NCBI GenBank assembly: GCA_902575065.1
Contig: CACGPU010000002.1
Coordinates: forward strand, 62,001 to 126,000
DNA: 64,000 bases
DNA from: an uncultured Alphaproteobacteria bacterium
GTDB lineage: Bacteria > Pseudomonadota > Alphaproteobacteria > HIMB59
Reading direction: 5' to 3'
The translations under genes were made by a program, and so were the position numbers. Below the pieces are notes generated by a model that was given only the letters and a program-made list of their open reading frames with translations, was not told the DNA's origin and made no database searches. Numbering within the stretch: position 1 is the stretch's first letter; each line of letters starts with the position of its first letter. Below are positions 1 through 9,663 of the stretch, piece after piece.

Positions 1-34
1 CGCTACATGGAGCTCTGGAAAATTCGGTTTAATT

Positions 35-1192
35 ATGAATAAGATTAGCAACCTATCTATAATTGTTAATTTACCAGAAATTGATTTGACCGTAGGCGAT
101 AAATCAATTTTAAAAATGGCCAGTGAGAGTGAGATAATTGCAGCAAAAAATTTAGCAAATTTTGACAAGATCTACGGATGGTCGAATTTAACTCTATTTA
201 TTATTCTACCTGTGCTTTTAGGATTTTTGGCTACGAAATCAATATCAGGAAAACTAAATGCACAGCCAATTGTTGAGAAAATAATTTCATATGTTATCAA
301 GGGCAGTTCTTATATTGCAATATTCATTACTTTTGGAATCTTCTTTTCTCTTGTTTTCGAGGCCATTAATTTTTTTCGGTACGTAAATTTTATGGACTTT
401 TTCTTTAATACGGCATGGAATCCCAATAGAGCTTTTGTTATCAATGCATCAGAAGGCTTCGATCAAGAGGCTTTAAAAGAGGCTTTTGGTTTTGTACCTT
501 TGCTTACCGGAACGCTTTTAATTGCATCTGTTGCCATGTTAGTCGCTGTTCCTTTAGGACTGCTAACAGCAATTTATTTAGCAGAGTATGCGTCATCAAA
601 AGTAAGAGATATAGCTAAACCAATAATTGAAATTCTTGCTGGCATACCCACAGTTGTTTATGGATTTTTTGCTGCTTTATCACTGGCACCTTTCATAAAA
701 GATGTCGGTGAAGGCGTTGGATTACCGGTGTCCGCTGAAAGTGCTCTAGCTGCAGGTTTAGCGATGGGTGTTATGATCATACCTTTTGTTTCCTCTCTTA
801 GTGACGATGTCATAAAAGCAGTTCCTCAATCTTTAAGAGAGGGTTCTTATGCAATTGGAGCAACTAAATCAGAAACTATTAAAAAAGTAATTTTACCAGC
901 AGCTCTAGCTGGAATAATGGGCTCATTTTTATTAGCTATATCTAGGGCAATAGGTGAGACAATGATTGTCGTTATGGCCGCCAGCCTAAGAGCAAATCTT
1001 ACTTTTAATCCCTTGGAGCCAGCGACTACAATAACAACACAGATTGTTACAAGTTTGATAGGAGATGTCGAGTTTGATAATCCAAAAACCTTAGTTGCTT
1101 TTGCTTTAGGCCTAACTTTATTTGTAATGACATTAATTCTTAATATTGCTGCTATAACAATAGTAAAAAAGTACAGAGAAAAATATGAGTAG
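35..1192 (+). CDS. pstC: phosphate ABC transporter permease PstC
   Basis: Binding-protein-dependent permease signature (AIGATKSETIKKVILPAALAGI); followed by pstA, pstB, phoU, phoB. Confidence 0.93.
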   Translation: MNKISNLSIIVNLPEIDLTVGDKSILKMASESEIIAAKNLANFDKIYGWSNLTLFIILPVLLGFLATKSISGKLNAQPIVEKIISYVIKGSSYIAIFITFGIFFSLVFEAINFFRYVNFMDFFFNTAWNPNRAFVINASEGFDQEALKEAFGFVPLLTGTLLIASVAMLVAVPLGLLTAIYLAEYASSKVRDIAKPIIEILAGIPTVVYGFFAALSLAPFIKDVGEGVGLPVSAESALAAGLAMGVMIIPFVSSLSDDVIKAVPQSLREGSYAIGATKSETIKKVILPAALAGIMGSFLLAISRAIGETMIVVMAASLRANLTFNPLEPATTITTQIVTSLIGDVEFDNPKTLVAFALGLTLFVMTLILNIAAITIVKKYREKYE

Positions 1193-2435
1193 TTTAGAAA
1201 AGAGACTTGCAGCAGAGAAACGTTTCAAATTTTATGGAATGTTTGCGATGACTCTCTCTTTGTTCTTCGTGCTTATTTTAATGTATAAAATTTTTTCTAC
1301 CGGCAGTGGTGCTTTTGTTAGAACAACTATTAATGCTGATGTTTATTTTGACCCAAATTTTATAGAGGTTTCTAGTAACTCCTCCAAAAAAGAAATAATG
1401 AAAGCATCTTATGTTGATCTTGCTGATCAAGTGATTAACCAAAACCATCCTGGATTAGATGAAGAAAATTTTATTAAAGTCAGAGAAATGTACACAAGAA
1501 AATTTGATTATCAGCTGAGAGATTATATTGCAAACAATCCAAATGTAATTGGAAAAACTGTCAATTTAGATATATCTGCCTCATCAGATCTTGACCAAAT
1601 TGTCAAAGGAAACTATCCAAGAAATGTTCCCGAAGCACAACGAAAAATAAATGATTATCAACTTTCTATCTTAGACTCTTTAGACTCCAAAGGTAAAATG
1701 TCTAAGACATTCAATTTTTGGTTTTTCACAAATGGAGACTCAAGAGATCCAGAAACAGCCGGAATACTTGGAGCACTTATGGGGTCTTTTTATGCTTTAT
1801 TGATCTGTTTTAGTTTTGCTTTTCCAATCGGACTTTTGGCTTCTGTGTACTTAGAGGAATTTGTTAAACCAGGAAAAATAACTGACATTATTGAAGTAAA
1901 TATAAATAACCTTGCGGCGGTTCCCTCTATTGTTTACGGACTTTTAGGCTTAGGTATGCTAATTGGAGTTTTTGGGATGCCATATCAAGTCCCTTTAGTT
2001 GGAGGATTAGTTTTAGGTTTTATGACTTTACCAACAATTATTATAGCATCTAGGGCATCGCTCAGAGGCGTCCCCCCTTCAATTAGAGAGGGAGCACTTG
2101 CTGTGGGGGCTACTAAAATGCAAACTGTATTTCATCATGTAATCCCTTTATCTTTGCCAGGTACTCTTACTGGAACAATTATTGGAATGGCACAAGCTTT
2201 GGGTGAGACAGCCCCTTTATTATTGGTAGGTATGGTTGCTTTTGTGATGGAAATACCGGGAGGGGCATTCGACCCTGCCACTGGTCTTCCTTCACAAATA
2301 TATCTATGGTCTGAGAGCGCTGAAAGAGGTTTCCTCGAAAAAACATCTGCAGGAATAATGCTACTTTTATCTTTTTTGATTATAATGAATACTGTGGCAG
2401 TGTTGGTAAGAAGAAAATTGGAGGTGAAATGGTAG
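1185..2435 (+). CDS. pstA: phosphate ABC transporter permease PstA
   Basis: Permease signature [25 protein letters not shown]; overlaps pstC; operon context. Confidence 0.93.
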   Translation: MSSLEKRLAAEKRFKFYGMFAMTLSLFFVLILMYKIFSTGSGAFVRTTINADVYFDPNFIEVSSNSSKKEIMKASYVDLADQVINQNHPGLDEENFIKVREMYTRKFDYQLRDYIANNPNVIGKTVNLDISASSDLDQIVKGNYPRNVPEAQRKINDYQLSILDSLDSKGKMSKTFNFWFFTNGDSRDPETAGILGALMGSFYALLICFSFAFPIGLLASVYLEEFVKPGKITDIIEVNINNLAAVPSIVYGLLGLGMLIGVFGMPYQVPLVGGLVLGFMTLPTIIIASRASLRGVPPSIREGALAVGATKMQTVFHHVIPLSLPGTLTGTIIGMAQALGETAPLLLVGMVAFVMEIPGGAFDPATGLPSQIYLWSESAERGFLEKTSAGIMLLLSFLIIMNTVAVLVRRKLEVKW

Positions 2436-3205
2436 ATCAAAACAGCAATTATGCTTTGCAAACAAGTGAGGTATATGTCCACTATGGAAAAAAAATGGCA
2501 ATCAATAACGTTGCTCTTAATTTTCCAAAAAATGAAGTAACTTCTCTTATAGGACCCTCAGGTTGTGGTAAGTCGACATTTTTGCGATGTTTAAACCGTA
2601 TGAATGATGTAATAGATATTTGTAATGTTAAAGGTAAGTTTTTGTTGAATGGCAATGTTGATATATATAGCCCTGATATACAGGTAGAAACTCTTCGCGA
2701 AAAAGTTGGAATGGTTTTTCAAAAACCCAATCCTTTTCCAAAAACTATTTATGAAAATGTTGCCTACGGACCAAAAATTCATGGTATTGCTTCTTCTCAA
2801 AATGAATTAGATGAAATAGTAAAAGACTCACTTCACAGAGCGGGTCTTTATGAAGAGGTAAAAGATAGAATGGATGATATTGCTACCGGTTTATCAGGAG
2901 GACAACAGCAAAGATTGTGCATTGCAAGAGCGATTGCTATAAGACCGGAAATCATTTTGATGGACGAACCTTGTTCTGCATTAGATCCAATAGCAACCGC
3001 AAAAATAGAAGATTTAATTAACGAATTGAAAGAAAATTACACAATTATTATAGTAACTCATTCTATGTCTCAAGCATCACGAGTATCATCTAAAACTGCG
3101 TTTTTTCATTTAGGTAACCTTGTCGAATATGGAGAAACTGGTAAGATATTTACAAAACCTGATAAAGAACAAACAAATGACTACATAACTGGAAGGTTTG
3201 GTTAA
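2429..3205 (+). CDS. pstB: phosphate ABC transporter ATPase PstB
   Basis: Walker [36 protein letters not shown], PstB-typical sequence. Confidence 0.96.
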   Translation: MVDQNSNYALQTSEVYVHYGKKMAINNVALNFPKNEVTSLIGPSGCGKSTFLRCLNRMNDVIDICNVKGKFLLNGNVDIYSPDIQVETLREKVGMVFQKPNPFPKTIYENVAYGPKIHGIASSQNELDEIVKDSLHRAGLYEEVKDRMDDIATGLSGGQQQRLCIARAIAIRPEIILMDEPCSALDPIATAKIEDLINELKENYTIIIVTHSMSQASRVSSKTAFFHLGNLVEYGETGKIFTKPDKEQTNDYITGRFG

Positions 3206-3890
3206 AATGGAAACAGCACACACAGATAAAAACTTTGAACAAAAGTTAAATCATCTTACAGATAATTTAATTAAAATGAGTAATATTGTTGAGAAACAAA
3301 TTGAAATTGCAGTAAATGTTATTAAATCTAAAGACTCATCTGATGCACAGACAACACAGAATCTTGATGAACAAGTTGATGAAGTGGAAAGAGATGTTAG
3401 GGATTTAAGTTTCGAAATTATGACTTTACATAGACCCGTTGCCAGTGATTTAAGACTAGTTTTCACTGCCCTCAAAGTTTCAAAAGAGCTTGAGAGAATG
3501 GGAGATCACTCTAGAAATTTAGCAAAAAGAGCTATTTCAATTTCTTCTTCATTTGACGAGGATTTAACGGACCAAATGCATAATTTAGGTAAAGGTGTCC
3601 AAAAAATGGTTAATCAAACACTTGAGAGTTTTTTTAAAAAAGATGAGGTACAGGCAAGGATCTCATGGAATCAAGATGCAGAAATTGACAGGCAGTACAA
3701 ATCTTTATTATCTGATTTAATAGAAAGAATGCACAATAAAGAAACAAGTGTTATTGATGAAGGCACTAAGCCAATTTTAATTGCAAAGTCCTTAGAAAGA
3801 ATAGGTGATCATGCTACTAACATAGCTGAAGAGGTCATTTTTAACATTACAGGTCATTATATTGATTTAAAAAAATCTGATTTTGAATGA
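3198..3890 (+). CDS. phoU: phosphate transport regulator PhoU
   Basis: Duplicated PhoU helices ([28 protein letters not shown]). Confidence 0.95.
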   Translation: MVKMETAHTDKNFEQKLNHLTDNLIKMSNIVEKQIEIAVNVIKSKDSSDAQTTQNLDEQVDEVERDVRDLSFEIMTLHRPVASDLRLVFTALKVSKELERMGDHSRNLAKRAISISSSFDEDLTDQMHNLGKGVQKMVNQTLESFFKKDEVQARISWNQDAEIDRQYKSLLSDLIERMHNKETSVIDEGTKPILIAKSLERIGDHATNIAEEVIFNITGHYIDLKKSDFE

Positions 3891-4576
3891 CAGACAAGAT
3901 TTTAGTTGTAGAGGATGAAAAACCAATCTCAGAATTAATTGGATTTCATTTAGAACAACAAAACTACCAAATAAAATTTTCATACGACGGAGAATCTGCA
4001 ATCCAAGAGATCGAACATTGGCTGCCTGATTTAATTTTATTAGATTGGATGCTACCAAATATATCGGGCATTGAAGTTTTAAAGAGAATTAAAAGAAAAG
4101 ATAATCTAAAAAAAATTCCAATTATAATGTTAACAGCTAAAGGTCAAGAGGATGATAAAATTAGAGGTTTTGAATTAGGTGTGGAGGATTATGTAACCAA
4201 ACCTTTTCTTCCAAGTGAGATCCTTGCTAGAATTAAATCATTACTTAAAAGAACAAAAGCAAGAGAAGAGAACGACTCACTCAAGTTTCATGATATTAAC
4301 ATTAATCTTACCAACAGAAGGGTATCAAGGGGTGAGAGAAAATTAAATTTAGGACCGACTGAATTTAATCTTTTAAAATTTTTTATTGAAAATAAAGGTA
4401 GAGTCTATTCTAGGCAGCAACTATTGGATAATGTTTGGTTAAATGACGCTTACGTTGAACCTAGAACAGTTGATGTTCACATAAGAAGACTCAGAAAAGA
4501 GCTGAATTTACCAGGAGAAAAAGATTTCATTCGAACAGTTAGATCCGCTGGCTACTCTATCGATTCAGAAAATTAA
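3887..4576 (+). CDS. phoB: phosphate regulon response regulator PhoB
   Basis: REC plus winged-helix DNA-binding domain; directly after phoU. Confidence 0.93.
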   Translation: MTDKILVVEDEKPISELIGFHLEQQNYQIKFSYDGESAIQEIEHWLPDLILLDWMLPNISGIEVLKRIKRKDNLKKIPIIMLTAKGQEDDKIRGFELGVEDYVTKPFLPSEILARIKSLLKRTKAREENDSLKFHDININLTNRRVSRGERKLNLGPTEFNLLKFFIENKGRVYSRQQLLDNVWLNDAYVEPRTVDVHIRRLRKELNLPGEKDFIRTVRSAGYSIDSEN

Positions 4577-4577
4577 A

Positions 4578-5048
4578 ATGATTAAAATTCTTGTACTTTG
4601 TACAGGTAACTCTTGTCGATCAATTATAACAGAGGGGCTTTTAAACCATTATGGTAAAGACTTTTTTAATGCTTATAGTGCAGGAAGCCACCCTGCAGGA
4701 TATGTGCATCCATTAAGTATCAAAACATTAGAAAAAAATAAAATTTTCCTAGACAATTTTAAAAGTCAATCATGGAATGATTTTTCAGATATTAATTTTG
4801 ATTTGGTTATTACTGTGTGTGATAATGCAGCTGGAGAAACTTGCCCCCTGTATCTCAAAAATACATTAAAGGCACATTGGGGTGTAGCTGATCCTGCAAA
4901 ATTTAAAGGCACTGAAGAGGAAGTTGAGATAGAATTTTTAAAAGTATTCAATGTTCTTAAAAAAAGATGTCTTGCACTAGTTCAAAATTATAAGCAAAAC
5001 AACTTATTAAATATCGATCAAATAAAAGAAATTGGAAATTTAATCTAA
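4578..5048 (+). CDS. arsC: arsenate reductase, LMW protein-tyrosine-phosphatase (ArsC) family
   Basis: CTGNSCRS P-loop, conserved CDNAAGETCP and WGVADPA motifs. Confidence 0.85.
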   Translation: MIKILVLCTGNSCRSIITEGLLNHYGKDFFNAYSAGSHPAGYVHPLSIKTLEKNKIFLDNFKSQSWNDFSDINFDLVITVCDNAAGETCPLYLKNTLKAHWGVADPAKFKGTEEEVEIEFLKVFNVLKKRCLALVQNYKQNNLLNIDQIKEIGNLI

Positions 5049-5085
5049 ATTTAACTTTAATTTAATATAAATGATTATTTTATTA

Positions 5086-5161
5086 GGTGGAAGATTGGCA
5101 TTTCCCCTGTGATTGAAACATAGACCTCCTCTACTTGTAGAAAAATCATGTCAATCTTCCC
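5086..5161. ncRNA. candidate structured RNA / intergenic structured element between convergent genes
   Basis: 13-bp closing helix 5089-5101/5148-5160 (one G-U) enclosing two small hairpins; no U-tract on either strand. Confidence 0.45.
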
Positions 5162-5164
5162 AAA

Positions 5165-5512
5165 TTAATTAAATAAACCTAAGAATAAAACTATTCCATA
5201 GGCTGTTAGAGATAAAAAAATTGCAGCAGAGCCCAAATCTTTAGCTTTCTTTATTTTGTTTGACTTATCCATAGTAATTTTATCACAGGTATATTCTATT
5301 GCAGTGTTTAGAGCCTCAATACTAAGTATGAGCAAAGGTAAAATTATCAGCCAAAGTATGAACAAAAGAGCCGGTTGAAAAATTACGATGTATAGAGCAG
5401 ACAAGGGAAGCAATAATAGCTCTCTTCTTGCTGCTTTTTCTTGAAGGAGAATTTTTAGGCCTTCAATTGAACACCAAAAAGCATCTACTATATTTTTATT
5501 TTTAAAATCCAT
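5165..5512 (-). CDS. dgkA: diacylglycerol kinase DgkA
   Basis: 115 aa, three TM segments, EALNTAIEYTCD motif typical of prokaryotic DgkA. Confidence 0.9.
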   Translation of the reverse strand: MDFKNKNIVDAFWCSIEGLKILLQEKAARRELLLLPLSALYIVIFQPALLFILWLIILPLLILSIEALNTAIEYTCDKITMDKSNKIKKAKDLGSAAIFLSLTAYGIVLFLGLFN

Positions 5513-5529
5513 ATCTGAAGTTTAACTAC

Positions 5530-6048
5530 TTATGTGAAGTTTTTGTTAAATCTTGACTTTTTATTTTCAATTAACCTTTTTTTAACCCTCCATCTAAGAT
5601 TGCTTCGAACAATATATCCAATACAGTTTTGAGACCCACATCGACACGGGTGATCCTCGAAACAAAACATGTCATATCCATAGTCGTAGGACAGCTCCTC
5701 GCCTTTCTTAATATCTTTAATTGCGCTAATCCATATTTTTCCTTTGATGATATCAGTTTCACAATTAGGGTCGCAGGAATGATTAATATATTTTGCTAAA
5801 TTCCATGTTACTTTTCCATTGATGTCGTATTTTTGATTCAGTGTAAAAATGTAAACAGACCCGACTGTTTTAGCCCTTTTGTTTGCCTCTATGTGAACAT
5901 CAGCAATCTTGTCGGATTGAGCTTTAGTTATCTTTAACCCGCGATATTCAATGATTCTAGTGCCAGCACTGATATCAGCTTTTGCAAAAAGACCAGATGC
6001 ATGAATTTTAGAATTTTTTCTAATATAAAGCTTTTGTGAAGAGTCCAT
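5530..6048 (-). CDS. SET domain protein (putative protein-lysine methyltransferase) with post-SET Cys motif
   Basis: YINHSCDPNCET, GEELSYDYGYD and CRCGSQNCIGYI motifs. Confidence 0.88.
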   Translation of the reverse strand: MDSSQKLYIRKNSKIHASGLFAKADISAGTRIIEYRGLKITKAQSDKIADVHIEANKRAKTVGSVYIFTLNQKYDINGKVTWNLAKYINHSCDPNCETDIIKGKIWISAIKDIKKGEELSYDYGYDMFCFEDHPCRCGSQNCIGYIVRSNLRWRVKKRLIENKKSRFNKNFT

Positions 6049-6109
6049 TTAATAAAACTTTAACAATCCTCAATACTATCAATCGTAGATATATCTATTT
6101 TTAGATTCT

Positions 6110-6898
6110 ATGCAAATCAAAAAACATCGATCTATATTTATTTCAGACATTCATATTGGCATACGTGCTTCAAAAGTAAAGGAGCTCTTACACTTTTTAA
6201 AATATAATGATTGTGATCATCTTTATTTACTTGGAGATATTATAGACGGATGGCGTCTAAAAAAAAATTGGTTTTGGAATCCTGATTTTAATACCTTCAT
6301 ACAAAAAGTTTTACGAAAAGCACGCTCAGGTACCAAAGTCTATTATATACCTGGAAACCATGATGAAGTTTTTTCAGATTATTGTGGTTTTTCATTTGCA
6401 AACATTAAAGTTCGAAAAAATAGAATTCATACAACAGCGAACAATAAAAGACTTCTCTTAATGCATGGGCATGAATTTGATGGAATAGTTCTAAATTCAA
6501 AATGGTTAGCAAAGATAGGTGCCGTCCTTTATGACTACTCTGTTTGGTTTAATAATATTTTAAATTTCTGTCGAAGAAAACTTGGTCTTTCGTATTGGTC
6601 TTTATCAGGATATTTAAAAACACGAGTAAAAGATGCTCAACGATATATTGAAAATTTTGAAAATGCATGTCTTGAGAGAATAAAAAAAAATAATTGTGAT
6701 GGAATTGTTTGTGGTCATATTCACCATCCCCAAATAAAAAAAATTGGTGACAAGACATATCATAATCTAGGAGATTGGGTAGATAGCTGTAGTGCAATGG
6801 TTGAGGACTTTAAAGGCAACTTGGAGTTAGTCTTTTGGAATGAAAAAAAAATCCAGTCTTTAGAAAAACAAACTCTTAATAAGGTATCTGTAGCTTGA
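6110..6898 (+). CDS. calcineurin-like metallophosphoesterase, probable PlcP-type phospholipase C (often annotated UDP-2,3-diacylglucosamine hydrolase)
   Basis: SDIHIGIRASK, GDIIDGW, GNHDEVF, GHIHHP motifs; coupled to a family-4 glycosyltransferase. Confidence 0.75.
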   Translation: MQIKKHRSIFISDIHIGIRASKVKELLHFLKYNDCDHLYLLGDIIDGWRLKKNWFWNPDFNTFIQKVLRKARSGTKVYYIPGNHDEVFSDYCGFSFANIKVRKNRIHTTANNKRLLLMHGHEFDGIVLNSKWLAKIGAVLYDYSVWFNNILNFCRRKLGLSYWSLSGYLKTRVKDAQRYIENFENACLERIKKNNCDGIVCGHIHHPQIKKIGDKTYHNLGDWVDSCSAMVEDFKGNLELVFWNEKKIQSLEKQTLNKVSVA

Positions 6899-7887
6899 AA
6901 TTATTATTAGTAACAGATGCATGGAAACCTCAGGTAAACGGCGTCGTCCGTTCTTATCTGAATACCATACCGGAATTGGAAAAAATGGGTATGCAGGTAG
7001 AAGTAATACACCCTGAGTTATTTAAAGTTCGCTTTGGCCTTCCTTCGTATAATGAGATTAAAGTTGTGATTACTCGCAAAAAAACATTGAAAAATATGAT
7101 GGATCAGATCAATCCTGATCATATTCACATTGCTACAGAGGGGCCCCTAGGTTTTTTGGCCAGAAAAATATGTCTTTCAGAAAAAATTATTTTTACAACT
7201 TCATTTCATACTCGTTTCCCTGAGTATATTCAACAACGTATAAAAATACCTGCAAGTTTCTTTTACTTCTTCATAAAGCATTTTCACAATAAAGCGAAAA
7301 AAGTTCTTGTTCCTACCCCATCCATGCAGGCCGAATTAATAAATATGAATTTTAAAAATACCGTTGTTTGGTCAAGAGGTGTCGATCATCAAAAATTTGG
7401 CAACTATCAAAAATTAGACTTAGGCCCGGGACCAATATTTTCTTATATCGGTCGAGTGGCTACTGAAAAAAATATTCAAGCTTTTTTAGATTTAGATTTA
7501 GAAGGTACTAAAGTTGTCGTTGGCGATGGACCACAGTTAAATAAACTAAAAAAAAAATATACAGATATAAAATTTGTTGGTTACCAGTTTGGCCAGAATT
7601 TAGTGAATTACTATGCTAGTTCAGATGTAATGGTTTTCCCTAGCAAGACTGATACCTTTGGAAATGTGGTAACTGAGGCAAATGCAACCGGCACACCAGT
7701 CGCTGCTTATGATGTAACAGGTCCTAAAGATATTATTGTTAATGGGGTCAACGGTTTTATTGGTGATAACTTAAAAGATAATGTTTTGAATTGTTTGACT
7801 ATCGATCGAAAAAAATGTCAAGAATATACAAAAAAATTTAACTGGTATGAGTGTTCCAAGGTTTTTTATGATAATATTGTGGCTTGA
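6895..7887 (+). CDS. glycosyltransferase family 1/4, probable Agt-type glycolipid synthase
   Basis: VTDAWKPQVNGVVRS N-terminus; PSKTDTFGNVVTEANATGTPVAAYD motif; TTGA overlap with preceding gene. Confidence 0.75.
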   Translation: MKLLLVTDAWKPQVNGVVRSYLNTIPELEKMGMQVEVIHPELFKVRFGLPSYNEIKVVITRKKTLKNMMDQINPDHIHIATEGPLGFLARKICLSEKIIFTTSFHTRFPEYIQQRIKIPASFFYFFIKHFHNKAKKVLVPTPSMQAELINMNFKNTVVWSRGVDHQKFGNYQKLDLGPGPIFSYIGRVATEKNIQAFLDLDLEGTKVVVGDGPQLNKLKKKYTDIKFVGYQFGQNLVNYYASSDVMVFPSKTDTFGNVVTEANATGTPVAAYDVTGPKDIIVNGVNGFIGDNLKDNVLNCLTIDRKKCQEYTKKFNWYECSKVFYDNIVA

Positions 7888-8363
7888 ACTTTACACATAC
7901 TCTATCTGATTCTAAAAATTGGATTATCAATCATAAAGACCAACTAGAGATTAATTGGAGTGAAAAAGATATTGAGCTTCACCTCAATAAAGAAACAAGT
8001 TTTAATATTTATCTTCTAGATCAAACTAACGTCAAAGGTGCTTTGATAGGACATTTTTTATATCAAGATCAAAAGGTCAGTGAATTTGAAATTTTACATA
8101 TTGCTGTTTTGCCTGAATTTAGAAACCAAGGGTTGGGAAGAATGATTTTAGAAGAGCTTGAAAAACAACTCAAAAGTACTGGAAAATCATTTAAAATCTT
8201 TCTGGAAGCGAGTGCTATTAATAAATTTGCTATTAAACTTTATGAAAAATTAGGCTATAAAGCCTACAATGAAAGAAAAAACTATTATCGGAGTAAGTCT
8301 ATAAACGCTCCAAATACGCAAGACGCAATTTTGTTTGCAAAATCCCTTAATGCCATCAAATAA
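7884..8363 (+). CDS. rimI: GNAT acetyltransferase, RimI-like
   Basis: IAVLPEFRNQGLGRMILEELE and YEKLGYKAYNERKNYYR; precedes miaB. Confidence 0.75.
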   Translation: MNFTHTLSDSKNWIINHKDQLEINWSEKDIELHLNKETSFNIYLLDQTNVKGALIGHFLYQDQKVSEFEILHIAVLPEFRNQGLGRMILEELEKQLKSTGKSFKIFLEASAINKFAIKLYEKLGYKAYNERKNYYRSKSINAPNTQDAILFAKSLNAIK

Positions 8364-9663
8364 GAAATTTTATATTAGAACATTTGGTTGTCAGATGAAT
8401 GTTTATGACTCTGATAAAATGAAAGATATTTTTCTATCGCATAATATTAATCAAACCGATGACTTTCAAAATGCAGACTATGTAGTTTTAAATACTTGCC
8501 ACATCCGTGAAAAGGCAACAGAAAAAACATTTTCAGATTTAGGAAAAATTCATAAAAAGGGGAAAGAAGATCAAAAAGTTATTGTTGCTGGTTGTGTAGC
8601 TCAAGCTGAAGGTGAATTAATTCAAAAAAGGGCACCTTACGTGGACTTAGTGATCGGACCACAATCTATTCAGTCATTAAATAAATTTTTAGATAAAAAT
8701 AACTTACCAAAAACCTCTATCACTGAATTTGATGTGATTGAAAAATTTGACACGCTCAATCATATTAAAACGAATACATCGAATAAATCTGCATTTGTGA
8801 CTATCCAAGAAGGCTGTGATAAGTTTTGTCATTTCTGCGTTGTTCCTTATACAAGAGGATCAGAATATTCAAGAACAGTTAAGGAAATCTCTGATGAGGT
8901 TAAATCTTTAATTGATCAGGGGGTGGTGGAATTCACACTTTTAGGTCAAAATGTTAACGCCTATCATGGTTTAGACACTCAAGGTCAATCAAATAATCTA
9001 GCAACTCTTATTAACAGTATTAGTTTAATAGATGGAGTTGAAAGAATTACCTATTCTACAAGTCACCCTGTGAATATGACTGATGACCTAATTTCCCTTC
9101 ATGGTGAAAACTCAAAACTTATGCCCTATCTTCACCTTCCTGTTCAATCAGGTTCTGACAAAGTTTTAAAATTAATGAATAGAAAACATACTAGGGATTA
9201 TTATTTTGAAATCATCGAAAAGGTCAGAAAAGTAAAACCCGATATAGCACTTTCCTCGGACTTTATTATTGGTTTTCCTGGAGAAACAGACAAAGATTTT
9301 GAAGACACAATCGATCTAATTGAAAGAGTTAAATACATGAATTCTTATTCTTTTAAGTATAGCCCAAGACCAGGTACACCTGCAGCCGATCGTGAAGAAA
9401 TAGATGAAGCAATTCTCAATGAGCGATTAAAGATCACACAAGATTTACTCAATGAACAACAAATTGAATACAACAACCAGTTTGTAAAAAAGACAGTGCA
9501 AGTATTAATTGATGGTGCTGGTAAACACTCGGGACAAATCAAAGGCAAGTCACAATTTAATCAAAGTGTAGCCCTACAGGGAGATAAAGAAATAATAGGT
9601 CAAATAATTCCTGTGCAAATCAAAGAGGTTTTAACACACTCATTATTAGGAGAAAAAATTTAG
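8350..9663 (+). CDS. miaB: tRNA-2-methylthio-N6-dimethylallyladenosine synthase MiaB
   Basis: FGCQMN, radical-SAM CDKFCHFCVVPYTRG; start taken at ATG 8350 rather than ORF-track 8335. Confidence 0.95.
   Translation: MPSNKKFYIRTFGCQMNVYDSDKMKDIFLSHNINQTDDFQNADYVVLNTCHIREKATEKTFSDLGKIHKKGKEDQKVIVAGCVAQAEGELIQKRAPYVDLVIGPQSIQSLNKFLDKNNLPKTSITEFDVIEKFDTLNHIKTNTSNKSAFVTIQEGCDKFCHFCVVPYTRGSEYSRTVKEISDEVKSLIDQGVVEFTLLGQNVNAYHGLDTQGQSNNLATLINSISLIDGVERITYSTSHPVNMTDDLISLHGENSKLMPYLHLPVQSGSDKVLKLMNRKHTRDYYFEIIEKVRKVKPDIALSSDFIIGFPGETDKDFEDTIDLIERVKYMNSYSFKYSPRPGTPAADREEIDEAILNERLKITQDLLNEQQIEYNNQFVKKTVQVLIDGAGKHSGQIKGKSQFNQSVALQGDKEIIGQIIPVQIKEVLTHSLLGEKI

Noticed and set aside
1-42. 3' end of an upstream gene (possibly phoR or pstS)
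   Set aside because: Too short to identify; more than one frame has a stop here
2135-2482. Antisense ORF of 115 aa over pstA/pstB
   Set aside because: Fully overlaps well-supported coding sequence; no recognisable domain. Likewise other antisense ORFs such as 32600-33097, 36480-36872, 42515-42793 and 44808-45089.
5086-5161. tRNA, 4.5S RNA, tmRNA or hammerhead ribozyme
   Set aside because: No cloverleaf, GNAR-type SRP loop, tmRNA acceptor or CUGANGA/GAAA ribozyme core in either orientation
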